Source: a bacterium (GTDB taxonomy: Bacteria > Oederibacteriota > JAAXVQ01 > JAUVAV01). Taken from it: 64,000 nucleotides of DNA. Numbering within the stretch: the stretch's first letter is position 1; every line of letters begins with the position of its first letter. Below are positions 18,361 through 26,441 of this stretch, piece by piece. The position numbers and the translations under genes are program-made. The notes below the pieces were generated by a model. It searched no databases. It saw nothing but the letters and a program-made list of their open reading frames with translations, and had not been told where the DNA came from. The stretch lies in NCBI GenBank assembly GCA_021108215.1, contig JAIORK010000001.1:62001-126000 (forward strand), given 5' to 3'.

Positions 18361-19086
18361 ATGGTAGTTTATCCGGCAATTGATTTAAGAAAAGGTCGCT
18401 GTGTCAGATTGGTCAGAGGCGAAGTTCGTGATGAGACGGTGTATTCAAAAGAACCGGCCTCGATGGCCAAGTTGTGGCAATTGAAGGGTGCCAAGTATCT
18501 CCATGTTGTCGATTTAGACGGTGCCCTGACCGGTGTTCCGAAAAATTTGAAGCATGTTTATCAGATTGCCAAGGCAGTGAAAATACCGATCCAGTTCGGC
18601 GGAGGTGTCCGTGATTTAAGCATTATCAAGGAGCTGTTGGATCATGGTATTAAACGCGTTATTCTCGGGACAAATGCCCTGTCGATGGAGTTTCTTTCCA
18701 AAGCAATTAAAAAGTTTGGTGCCGCTAAAATTGTGGGAGGATTGGATTCGCGTGATGGAAAAGTTACCATCCGGGGTTGGAAAGATACCACCGACAAACC
18801 GGCGATTGAGTTTGCACGTGAGCTTGAAAAAGCCGGCGTAAAAAATATCATTTATACGGATGTAAAACGGGACGGTCTTTTATCCGGACCCAATTTTAAA
18901 AGTATTAAAGCGATTGCCAGTGCTGTGACGATTCCCGTGATTGCTTCGGGCGGTGTTACCAGCCTGAAAGATATCACGCACTTGAAAAATCTTGAAAAAT
19001 ATGGTGTTTCCGGCTGCATTATCGGTAAAGCTATTTATACCGGTGTTTTGGAGCTTAAGCAGGCGATTGTGGAAGCAGGGAAATAA
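18361..19086 (+). CDS. hisA: ProFAR isomerase HisA
   Basis: A (beta/alpha)8-barrel enzyme isomerising the aminoaldose intermediate of histidine synthesis. About 241 residues from ATG 18361, preceded by AGGTG; GTG 18352 is an alternative. Motifs: [13 protein letters not shown] with the catalytic Asp, [22 protein letters not shown] with the second catalytic Asp, and [11 protein letters not shown]. Two-nt gap to hisF. Confidence 0.95.
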   Translation: MVVYPAIDLRKGRCVRLVRGEVRDETVYSKEPASMAKLWQLKGAKYLHVVDLDGALTGVPKNLKHVYQIAKAVKIPIQFGGGVRDLSIIKELLDHGIKRVILGTNALSMEFLSKAIKKFGAAKIVGGLDSRDGKVTIRGWKDTTDKPAIEFARELEKAGVKNIIYTDVKRDGLLSGPNFKSIKAIASAVTIPVIASGGVTSLKDITHLKNLEKYGVSGCIIGKAIYTGVLELKQAIVEAGK

Positions 19087-19088
19087 GG

Positions 19089-19856
19089 ATGCTGGCAAAA
19101 AGAATTATTCCATGTTTGGATGTCAAGGATGGTCGTGTTGTCAAAGGAGTGAATTTTGTTCATTTGCGGGATGCCGGCGACCCGGTAGAGCAGGCCAAGG
19201 TGTATGACCGGGCCGGCGCCGATGAATTGGTTTTTCTGGATATTACCGCCAGTGTGGAAAGTCGCCGGACCATGATCCGGGTGGTTGAGCGTTGTGCGGA
19301 TAATATTTTTATGCCATTGACAGTAGGCGGCGGGATCAGGACTGTTCACGATATCCGCGAATTGTTGCGGGCCGGCGCTGACAAAGTTTCGATCAATACC
19401 ACAGCAGTGCAAAAACCGGAGCTATTGCAAAAAGCTGCTCAGATGTTTGGAAGTAGTTGTATTGTGCTGGCGATTGATGCGCGCCGCCGGGAAAAGGGGC
19501 GGAAGGGATGGGAGGTTTTCATCCATGGCGGTAGAACGCCAACCGGGCTCGATGCCATCCATTGGGCTAAGCAGGGTGTGGCACTTGGTGCGGGTGAAAT
19601 TTTGTTGACTTCCATGGATTGCGATGGAACTCAGAATGGATATGATATTGAATTGACACGGGAAATTTCCAAAGCAGTCACCGTGCCGGTGATTGCCAGT
19701 GGGGGTGCCGGTCAGCTCAAGCATTTGGCGGATGTGTTGGATCAGGGCTGGGCGGACGCGGTGTTGGCAGCCAGTATTTTTCATTATGGTAAATATTCCA
19801 TTGCACAGGCCAAACGGTATTTGGCGCGCCGCGGAGTCGCAGTGCGGCTGGCGTGA
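19089..19856 (+). CDS. hisF: Imidazole glycerol phosphate synthase, cyclase subunit HisF
   Basis: Barrel enzyme partner of HisH that forms imidazole glycerol phosphate and AICAR. 255 residues. Motifs [15 protein letters not shown] (catalytic Asp11), [14 protein letters not shown] (second catalytic Asp), [27 protein letters not shown] and ASGGAG are all present. A short palindrome follows its stop. Confidence 0.97.
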   Translation: MLAKRIIPCLDVKDGRVVKGVNFVHLRDAGDPVEQAKVYDRAGADELVFLDITASVESRRTMIRVVERCADNIFMPLTVGGGIRTVHDIRELLRAGADKVSINTTAVQKPELLQKAAQMFGSSCIVLAIDARRREKGRKGWEVFIHGGRTPTGLDAIHWAKQGVALGAGEILLTSMDCDGTQNGYDIELTREISKAVTVPVIASGGAGQLKHLADVLDQGWADAVLAASIFHYGKYSIAQAKRYLARRGVAVRLA

Positions 19857-19864
19857 AAAAAACA

Positions 19865-19898
19865 TATGTAGGGGCAATTCATGAATTGCCCCTACATA
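19865..19898. repeat. Short perfect palindrome GTAGGGGC...GCCCCTAC
   Basis: TGTAGGGGCAATTC is followed directly by its exact complement GAATTGCCCCTACA, spanning hisF-hisI. It has the same ends as the palindromes at 40081 and 52492 but a different centre. Confidence 0.85.
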
Positions 19899-19926
19899 AT
19901 AAGAATTGAAAATCGGAGGCACGACC

Positions 19927-20310
19927 ATGGCAATTCCTCAGGAGATGAAATTTAATGATCAAGGCTTAATTGTGGCCATTGTGCAAGATGTGGTCAATAA
20001 CGAAATTTTAATGCAGGCATTTATGAATGAAGAATCGCTCCGATTGACCATCGAGACCGGCATTGCACATTATTATAGCCGTTCACGGAATAAGCTTTGG
20101 AAAAAAGGGGAATCCTCCGGTCATCTGCAGCATGTCAAGGAGATGCGGATTGACTGTGATTTGGATGCTGTGGTGATGAAAGTGGAACAGGTCGGAGGCG
20201 CGTGCCATGTGGGATTCAGGTCATGTTTTTATCGGGTGGTGGAAAAGGATGGCAGCCTGCGAGAAAGCGGCGAGAAAGTATTTGATCCCAAGCAAGCGTA
20301 TAATAAATAG
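19927..20310 (+). CDS. hisI: Phosphoribosyl-AMP cyclohydrolase HisI
   Basis: Zinc enzyme opening the adenine ring of PR-AMP. 127 residues from the ATG at 19927, with CGGAGG as ribosome site. Only the cyclohydrolase domain is present; no fused HisE pyrophosphohydrolase follows. Motifs: [41 protein letters not shown] (zinc/magnesium ligands) and [13 protein letters not shown]. Confidence 0.95.
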   Translation: MAIPQEMKFNDQGLIVAIVQDVVNNEILMQAFMNEESLRLTIETGIAHYYSRSRNKLWKKGESSGHLQHVKEMRIDCDLDAVVMKVEQVGGACHVGFRSCFYRVVEKDGSLRESGEKVFDPKQAYNK

Positions 20311-20336
20311 CCGGGTAGAAGATACCGTTGTACGGG

Positions 20337-20478
20337 GGATGCCCGGGCAGTCTTGTTTTTCAATGAGTACGGCACTGTCGCGACCATACCAAGTCGGCTA
20401 GCACTTGATATTTTCTGATACGCAACCACTGGCTATAACTGAGTTTGCTCATTGAAAAACAAGACTGTTCGGGTATCC
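20337..20478 (+). repeat. Long fold-back element, group C
   Basis: Arms 20337-20367 and 20448-20478 (31 bp). The three differences are all G.U on the plus strand. The arm GGATGCCCGGGCAGTCTTG enters TTTTTCAATGAG. The core (80 nt) differs from groups A and B. It lies in the 332-nt gap between hisI and trpE, which otherwise holds only a candidate promoter. Confidence 0.88.
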
Positions 20479-20509
20479 AGGCAACCGTAGCTATTTGGAA
20501 ATAGAGTGA

Positions 20510-20538
20510 TTGCTTTATGCGAAAAAAATGAATAAAAT
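20510..20538 (+). promoter_or_regulatory. Putative promoter of trpEG
   Basis: TTGCTT (20510-20515), 17-nt spacer, TAAAAT (20533-20538), about 105 nt before trpE and downstream of the fold-back element. The leader has no Trp-rich leader peptide. Confidence 0.5.
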
Positions 20539-20642
20539 AAATACTTGCCGGAAATAGCAGTGTATGGGCACGTTCATTCCGTGTTTTTTGGAAAGAGATT
20601 GATTTATATGACCTCTGCGACATACAAACAGGAGTCCTGGAA

Positions 20643-22154
20643 ATGTTTTACCCATCACTATCAGAATTTAAAAAAAGGTGCCGTCAGGGAAATCTGATTC
20701 CGGTCTATGCCGAATTGCCGGCAGATACGGAGACGCCGGTATCTGCTTTTTTAAAAATCGCAGATAAAGCCCAACGCGCTTTTTTGCTGGAAAGCATTGA
20801 AGGCGGCGAGAAAATCGGCCGCTATTCTTTTTTAGGCGCAGACCCTTCAGAGGTGCTTTCGTTGCGCGGTGGAATCCTGGAGCATTTACAGGATGGGAAA
20901 AAGCGGATTATTTCGCATGGCGGGAATCCCTTTCACGTGTTGCGGCAGTTCATGCAGCGCTATCAGATTGTTCAGACCCCGGAGCTGCCGCCTTTTCACG
21001 GGGGGGCGGTGGGTTATCTTTCTTATGATCTGGCCCGGTATTTTGAAAAACTTCCAACCCATAATCCGGATGATCTGGGATTGCCCGAAGCGCTGCTGGT
21101 ATTTACAGAAAATTTACTGGTGTTTGATCATGTCAAACATGTGATTAAAATTGTGAGTAATGTTCACGTGACCGGCAAACCGGACAAAGCCTATCAACGG
21201 GCAATGGCTTCCATTAAAAAATTAATGTTAAAGCTGCAACAGCCCCTTCCGGGCGTGAAACGGCGCAAGCACTTCGCAAAATTAAAATTGACATCCAATA
21301 TCAGCAAGAAAAAATTTCTTGAAAATGTAAAACGCTGTAAGGCATATATCAAGGCCGGGGATATTTTTCAGGTTCAAATTTCACAGCGTCTTTCCACCCC
21401 GTCTTCGGCCGCGCCGTTTGATGTTTATCGCGCCCTGCGCATGGTCAATCCTTCACCGTATATGTACTATTTGCGGTTTCCGGAGTGCGAATTGATCGGT
21501 TCTTCTCCGGAAGTGTTGGTGAAAAAAACGGGGAGCGTTGTCGCGACCCGGCCGATTGCCGGAACGATGCTCCGCGGGAAAACACCTGAAGCGGATTTTT
21601 TGCAGGAAAAAAAATTATTGGCAGATCCCAAAGAACGCGCGGAACATATTATGCTGGTGGACTTGGGGAGAAATGATGTTGGGCGTGTCTGCCGTTACAG
21701 CACGGTGCAGGTTCCCGAACTTATGGTTATTGAACGTTACTCACACGTGATGCACATCGTTTCACACGTGGAAGGAAAAATCGCGCCTGGCAAAGACCAG
21801 TTTGATGCGTTGGAAGCTGCATTTCCGGCCGGAACAGTGACCGGCGCTCCTAAAATACGTTCCATGGAGATTATTGAAGAATTGGAAACCACCCGACGGG
21901 GCCCTTATGCCGGGGCGGTCGGCTATTTTGATTATACGGGAAATTTGGATGCATGCATTACGATTCGTACAATTGTCTATAAAGACGGTTACTACCATCT
22001 TCAGGCAGCTGCCGGTATTGTAGCGGATTCCAGGCCGGAACGGGAATATCAGGAAACGTTGAATAAAATGCAGGCACTTGTACAGGCATTGGAACTGGCC
22101 AACGAAAATGGGTTTCCTCACAGGGCTGTGGGAAAGCGAGGAGCAGGTCGATGA
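20643..22154 (+). CDS. trpE: Anthranilate synthase component I TrpE
   Basis: Converts chorismate to anthranilate with ammonia delivered by TrpG. 503 residues, full length. The N-terminal [21 protein letters not shown] contains the S-type motif of the feedback tryptophan pocket. The C-terminal chorismate-binding domain has [35 protein letters not shown] and [17 protein letters not shown] precedes the ATG. It overlaps trpG by 4 nt. A para-aminobenzoate role cannot be fully excluded but the sequence reads as TrpE. Confidence 0.94.
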   Translation: MFYPSLSEFKKRCRQGNLIPVYAELPADTETPVSAFLKIADKAQRAFLLESIEGGEKIGRYSFLGADPSEVLSLRGGILEHLQDGKKRIISHGGNPFHVLRQFMQRYQIVQTPELPPFHGGAVGYLSYDLARYFEKLPTHNPDDLGLPEALLVFTENLLVFDHVKHVIKIVSNVHVTGKPDKAYQRAMASIKKLMLKLQQPLPGVKRRKHFAKLKLTSNISKKKFLENVKRCKAYIKAGDIFQVQISQRLSTPSSAAPFDVYRALRMVNPSPYMYYLRFPECELIGSSPEVLVKKTGSVVATRPIAGTMLRGKTPEADFLQEKKLLADPKERAEHIMLVDLGRNDVGRVCRYSTVQVPELMVIERYSHVMHIVSHVEGKIAPGKDQFDALEAAFPAGTVTGAPKIRSMEIIEELETTRRGPYAGAVGYFDYTGNLDACITIRTIVYKDGYYHLQAAAGIVADSRPEREYQETLNKMQALVQALELANENGFPHRAVGKRGAGR

Positions 22155-22726
22155 TTTTGATGATCGATAATTATGATTCCTTTACCTATAATCTTGTTCA
22201 ATATTTAGGTGAATTGGGAGGGACGGTTAAGGTGGTTCGCAATGATGAAATTGATCTTCCCGGGATTGCCCGACTCAAGCCGGAGCGAATTGTTGTCTCG
22301 CCCGGTCCTTGTACTCCCAAAGAGGCGGGGATTTCAGTCAGTGCAATCAAGACCTTTGCCGGCCGTCTCCCGATTTTAGGTGTCTGTCTGGGGCATCAGG
22401 CAATTGCAGAGGCATTTGGCGGGAAGGTTGTACGCGCCCAACGGCTGATGCATGGTAAAACCTCACAGGTAAAGCATGACGGCAAAGGTGTTTTTGCCGG
22501 TGTGAAAAATCCCTTTACCGCGACGCGATATCATTCGTTGATCGTTTCACCGGACAAATTTCCCAGGACATTACTGGTCACAGCCCGGACCGCAGAAAAA
22601 GAAATTATGGGTATCCGGCATAAAAGTTTGCCGACGGTGGGTGTGCAGTTTCATCCGGAATCCATTCTTACCGGCGCAGGAAAACAAATTTTAAAGAATT
22701 TTTTAAAAATGAAAACGCCAAAATAA
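22151..22726 (+). CDS. trpG: Anthranilate synthase component II (glutaminase) TrpG/PabA
   Basis: 191 residues. Class I amidotransferase: [15 protein letters not shown] at the N-terminus, nucleophile Cys in [16 protein letters not shown], catalytic His in VGVQFHPES. It probably serves TrpE, and in many bacteria the same subunit also serves PabB. ATGA overlap with trpE. Only the first enzyme of the tryptophan branch is present; trpD, C, F, B and A are not in the window. Confidence 0.93.
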   Translation: MILMIDNYDSFTYNLVQYLGELGGTVKVVRNDEIDLPGIARLKPERIVVSPGPCTPKEAGISVSAIKTFAGRLPILGVCLGHQAIAEAFGGKVVRAQRLMHGKTSQVKHDGKGVFAGVKNPFTATRYHSLIVSPDKFPRTLLVTARTAEKEIMGIRHKSLPTVGVQFHPESILTGAGKQILKNFLKMKTPK

Positions 22727-22739
22727 AAAGGGGCGGTCC

Positions 22740-24272
22740 ATGCGTTGGATTACAGTTTTATTCATTTTATTTTTTGGGGCACTCGTGCCGGCTTGGGCGG
22801 CTGAGAAAATGTCCTTGATTGAAGAAGCATTGCATGCGGTGACGGTTTCTGAAGAAATATCTGTTGCAGCGCAATCGATAACCCCGACATCCCGGGAACG
22901 GTTTTGGATGCCTGGTCAGGTTGAGCTTGTTTCGAACACTGTTCAGGCGGTATCCGGGAATAATTTGACAGCCAGTGTTGTTTCTCAATTGCAGGTCGTT
23001 GATCCAGTCGGTCTAACCGCAGCTGCCACCGCAGAAATAATCGCCCTTGCCTGGACGAACACCGGAACAGTTTTTTCCGGATTTCTGGGTTATCGTGTTT
23101 GTAAAGCTGAGGTGGGAAAAACTCTTGAGGTGATCACCGCTTCACCGCAGCCGACCACTTCATTTGTAGATCGTACCGTGACAGCGAAGACCCACTATCT
23201 TTACCAGGTTTTTGCAGTCGATGGCAAAGGCACCACTTTTGTGGCTTCCCACAAAATCAGTGCTGTACTAAAACCCTCACAACCGCCCGGGATTCCATCG
23301 GAAATCAAAGCAGAAACGTTGGAAGAAAGGGTTCGTATTACTTGGAAAAAAACACTTAAAACATCACATGATGTGAGTGGTTATAGGGTCATGCGCGCGC
23401 TGCCGGGTGCGGAAAAAAGGGCGTTCGTTACCACGATTGTGATCAGTAAGGAAGAATTTTATGATGATACCGGGATGCCGGGGGTGGAATATCAGTATCA
23501 AGTTTTAACGGTCGATAGCAAAGGTCAGACCAGTGCCGCTTCAAAAACAGTCCTTGGCAAATCACGCCCCCGAAACCGCAATGGTTTGGTGCTTACCTCC
23601 ACAGCCTATCGTGGACTGGGGCATGATGATCTTGGATTTACCGCAGACATGCAGTTTACATACTATATTGGGACGCTTTACGGCGAGCAGGATGAGGAAC
23701 TATCTGAATTTGCACTCTATTTGGACCCGATCAGTCTTTGGCTGTTGACAGCAGATGTAAAATACACCTTTTTAACAGAAAAACAAAACAAATATTTTCC
23801 TTTGGCCGCCGCGCTGGGTGGAAAGGCTTCTTTACTGCTTTTTGCCGGACAGCAAAGTGAAGCCAGCGGCAGTTTTACCTTTTCGGAAAAAACAGAATTT
23901 GATTATGTATGGGGCGGCTATTTAAGTCTGAGCCGCAGTTTTGGCAATTGGGGTATTCATGGCGGGTATTCGCTGGGATCTTTGGGAGATCCGTTTTTCT
24001 ACCTTTCCAAATATATGCGCTATGGTGAGACGGAACGAACGCGTAACCTTTTTTATATGGGGATTGATTTTCCCGTCGCCCGCCGGATGAACGCCGCCCT
24101 GGAGATCATGTATCCGTTAAACAGTGAGTTGATTTCACAGCAGCACCCGGTGTTGATTAATCTGCATGTTGATAGGCTGTTTAATTTTGATGTGGCCTAC
24201 CTGCACTGGAATCAGGGTTGGGCTTTTTTAGGATATTTTAATATCCGTTTTACGGTTTTTCCCGGTGAGTGA
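22740..24272 (+). CDS. Exported fibronectin-III protein with C-terminal beta-barrel-like region
   Basis: 510 residues. Clear signal peptide (hydrophobic residues 4-17, PAWA cleavage). Two fibronectin type III-like modules at about residues 85-180 and 185-275 (GYRVCKAE, YLYQVFAVDGKG; GYRVMRALPG, YQYQVLTVDSKG). The last ~220 residues alternate hydrophobic and polar with many aromatic residues (FGNWGIHGGYSLGS, NLFYMGIDFPV), as in outer-membrane barrels. AAGGGG precedes the ATG, 13 nt after trpG. No known family recognised; an envelope role is inference. Confidence 0.75.
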   Translation: MRWITVLFILFFGALVPAWAAEKMSLIEEALHAVTVSEEISVAAQSITPTSRERFWMPGQVELVSNTVQAVSGNNLTASVVSQLQVVDPVGLTAAATAEIIALAWTNTGTVFSGFLGYRVCKAEVGKTLEVITASPQPTTSFVDRTVTAKTHYLYQVFAVDGKGTTFVASHKISAVLKPSQPPGIPSEIKAETLEERVRITWKKTLKTSHDVSGYRVMRALPGAEKRAFVTTIVISKEEFYDDTGMPGVEYQYQVLTVDSKGQTSAASKTVLGKSRPRNRNGLVLTSTAYRGLGHDDLGFTADMQFTYYIGTLYGEQDEELSEFALYLDPISLWLLTADVKYTFLTEKQNKYFPLAAALGGKASLLLFAGQQSEASGSFTFSEKTEFDYVWGGYLSLSRSFGNWGIHGGYSLGSLGDPFFYLSKYMRYGETERTRNLFYMGIDFPVARRMNAALEIMYPLNSELISQQHPVLINLHVDRLFNFDVAYLHWNQGWAFLGYFNIRFTVFPGE

Positions 24273-24333
24273 TACCTCCGGGATGTTCGGTTTTGACCGC
24301 CGGCGGGCACGACGGTGTCCAGGGTGCTTTTGA

Positions 24334-24363
24334 TTGACGCCATTGTTGGGCAAATGCTACAAT
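24334..24363 (+). promoter_or_regulatory. Putative promoter of suhB-type gene
   Basis: TTGACG (24334-24339), 18-nt spacer, TACAAT (24358-24363) with a TGC extension, 52 nt before the ATG at 24416. Confidence 0.65.
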
Positions 24364-24415
24364 AAATAAATATTTAATTAAGTGTGTCTTTGATAAAAAC
24401 GATGGGAATCACGAC

Positions 24416-25261
24416 ATGGCAAATGCAACCTCAATCAGTCGATTAAGAGATACATTGCAAAAAACCGTACTTCAATCAGGTCGTTTGTTGAAACGGAAGC
24501 TTTCCGACCAACGCAGCATTACCTTTAAAAGCGAGATTGATATGGTCACGGAAATGGATCAACAGGTGGAGCAACACTTTGTTAAGACAATTTCTAAAAA
24601 TTTTCCGGATCATGAAATTCTTTCTGAGGAACTTATTGAAGCGAGCGGCCAATCATTTCCTGAAAAACCGGCATCCCGGGGGCGATACCGCTGGATTATT
24701 GATCCGGTGGATGGCACAACCAATTATGCTCACCGCTTTCCTCATTTTAGTGTTTCGGCCGGGATTGAGCATCAAGGCAAGATGATCATGGGAGCGGTAT
24801 ACAACCCCATGCTCAATGAATTCTTTTATGCAGAAAAAGGCAAGGGCGCTTGGTTAAACACTAAACCTATTCGTGTTTCAAAAACTAAAATAATGCGGCA
24901 GGCACTCTTGGCAACCGGATTTCCTTATGATTTGAAGATCAGTACGCTTAATAATTTTAGGGAATTTTTTTATTTTTCTCGGCACTGCCAGGCAATTCGC
25001 CGGGCGGGTTCAGCATCACTGGATCTTTGTGATGTGGCATGTGGACGTTTTGATGGTTTTTGGGAATATAAACTCAAACCCTGGGATGTGGCTGCCGCAG
25101 CATTGATTATTCATGAAGCGGGCGGCAGGATAACCAATTTGCAGGGAAAAACTCTGACGATTTATGGTGGAACATTTTTAGCCAGTAACCGTATTTTACA
25201 CAGCGACTTGGTTCAAATGATGAGAAAAGCGGATCAGGCAACAATAACCCTGGGAAAATAA
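24416..25261 (+). CDS. Inositol-1-monophosphatase family protein (SuhB-like)
   Basis: 281 residues. Mg-dependent phosphatase with the family motifs: EELIEASG (metal-binding Glu), DPVDGTTNYAHRFPHFSVS and WDVAAAALIIHEAGG near the C-terminus. Hydrolyses inositol phosphate or a related sugar phosphate; substrate cannot be assigned. Followed by a pseudopilin and a HAMP protein in the same direction, ending at a strong terminator. Confidence 0.92.
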   Translation: MANATSISRLRDTLQKTVLQSGRLLKRKLSDQRSITFKSEIDMVTEMDQQVEQHFVKTISKNFPDHEILSEELIEASGQSFPEKPASRGRYRWIIDPVDGTTNYAHRFPHFSVSAGIEHQGKMIMGAVYNPMLNEFFYAEKGKGAWLNTKPIRVSKTKIMRQALLATGFPYDLKISTLNNFREFFYFSRHCQAIRRAGSASLDLCDVACGRFDGFWEYKLKPWDVAAAALIIHEAGGRITNLQGKTLTIYGGTFLASNRILHSDLVQMMRKADQATITLGK

Positions 25262-25305
25262 TCGCAGACTTCAGATGGCTTAAGAATTTGACAGGAGGAC
25301 CTGGC

Positions 25306-25737
25306 ATGGCAAACAGTCAAGAAAGAATGCTGAAAATACGAAGGCGGCTGATGCCCGCGATTGTATTGCTGGTTTTAATTATTATTGTGGTCATCCGGTT
25401 TTCGCAGTTATCAGAAAAAACCCGGGAAGGCACTACTGTGGGGAACTTGTATCAAATTCGGCAAGCGGTTCTTTTGTATTATCAGGACCACAATGGTATT
25501 TTTCCGCGCGAGCTCAGCCCCGGATCTCCCTATAGTCGTTATATGGAGGAATTGCCGGCAGTAGATCATTTGCATCCTCGGGGCGGTGTGCTTTCACCGG
25601 TGGGGAATGAAGTGACCTATGGCAACAGTGCGCCTGAAGGGTATGGCAGTGGGTGGTATTATAATTATGAAAGCGGACAGATTTTTATTAATTCCATCGG
25701 TCTTGATTCACGGGGAATTTCATATTCAGCCTATTAA
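25306..25737 (+). CDS. Type II secretion/type IV pilin-like pseudopilin
   Basis: 143 residues from ATG 25306, which has AGGAGG at ideal spacing. A basic N-terminus (KIRRRLMP) is followed by a hydrophobic helix (AIVLLVLIIIVVI), then TTVGNLYQIRQAVLLYYQDHNGIFP, a GspG-like pattern. The C-terminal part WYYNYESGQIFINS resembles GspG-type pseudopilins. The usual prepilin peptidase motif (Gly-Phe-Thr-x3-Glu) is not evident, so it may stay membrane-anchored. Confidence 0.7.
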   Translation: MANSQERMLKIRRRLMPAIVLLVLIIIVVIRFSQLSEKTREGTTVGNLYQIRQAVLLYYQDHNGIFPRELSPGSPYSRYMEELPAVDHLHPRGGVLSPVGNEVTYGNSAPEGYGSGWYYNYESGQIFINSIGLDSRGISYSAY

Positions 25738-25788
25738 AATTCGGTGAGTTTTGTTTGCCGGGGTTTCCATTGGGAGGTGACCGTTTCG

Positions 25789-26382
25789 ATGCAATGGCGG
25801 AGAAGAAATTACATCATTAATAAGGATTTTCAATTCCGGTATATTGGCAGGGTGATGTTTGGTATTGTTGTGATGGCGTTGGTGATTGCTTTTACGGTTT
25901 ATTACACGACTTGGGTAAAAATTATGGATGAATTTTATAATGTTCCGCAAATTGCCGCACAATTTGCGCCGCTGTTTGCTTCGGTAAATCAGATCATGGT
26001 TTTACTCTTGATTATTTTTATGCTGACTGCTGCGGTAATTTCGGTTTTTGTTTCTCATTCGATTGCCGGTCCCATGTATCGGTTTGAACGATCGATTGAG
26101 GCCATTCGTGCCGGTGATTTGACCTTGAATATCGGCTTGCGAAAAGGGGATGAGTTTAAGCAATTGGCGGATTTGCTCAATGAGATGGTTCAATCATTGC
26201 GCAGCAACCTTTCGACTGATCGTCAAATGATTGAAGAAATGGCCGGGTTGATCAGTAAAATTCAAAAAGGCGGTTCATCCAAGTCTAAAGTTTCTCCGAC
26301 ATTGACCAAGGACCTGTCAAAATTAAGCAAGATTTTGCAGCAATTGCAAAAGGATGTTCAGCGTTTTAAATTAAATCATTGA
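25789..26382 (+). CDS. Two-helix membrane protein with HAMP domain
   Basis: 197 residues from ATG 25789, with GGGAGGTGA upstream. Transmembrane helices at about residues 19-41 and 66-88, then a HAMP linker (SIAGPMYRFERSIEAIRAGDLTLNIGLRKGDEF) and a coiled-coil tail of ~60 residues. It has no kinase, cyclase or methyl-accepting output domain, so it may modulate another protein. Last gene before the terminator. Confidence 0.8.
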   Translation: MQWRRRNYIINKDFQFRYIGRVMFGIVVMALVIAFTVYYTTWVKIMDEFYNVPQIAAQFAPLFASVNQIMVLLLIIFMLTAAVISVFVSHSIAGPMYRFERSIEAIRAGDLTLNIGLRKGDEFKQLADLLNEMVQSLRSNLSTDRQMIEEMAGLISKIQKGGSSKSKVSPTLTKDLSKLSKILQQLQKDVQRFKLNH

Positions 26383-26393
26383 TTTGAATGAAT

Positions 26394-26431
26394 AAAAAAA
26401 TCCCTGCACCTTGTTGGTGCAGGGATTTTTT
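26394..26431. terminator. Bidirectional rho-independent terminator
   Basis: AAATCCCTGCACC - TTGTT - GGTGCAGGGATTT, flanked by A-run and T-run. It serves both the plus-strand HAMP gene and the minus-strand fibronectin gene that converge here. Confidence 0.95.
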
Positions 26432-26441
26432 GTTTTGTGAA

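Noticed and set aside
20608-20697. Small frame overlapping the trpE start as an attenuator leader peptide
   Set aside because: It has only one Trp codon, overlaps trpE itself and has no terminator/antiterminator pair after it.
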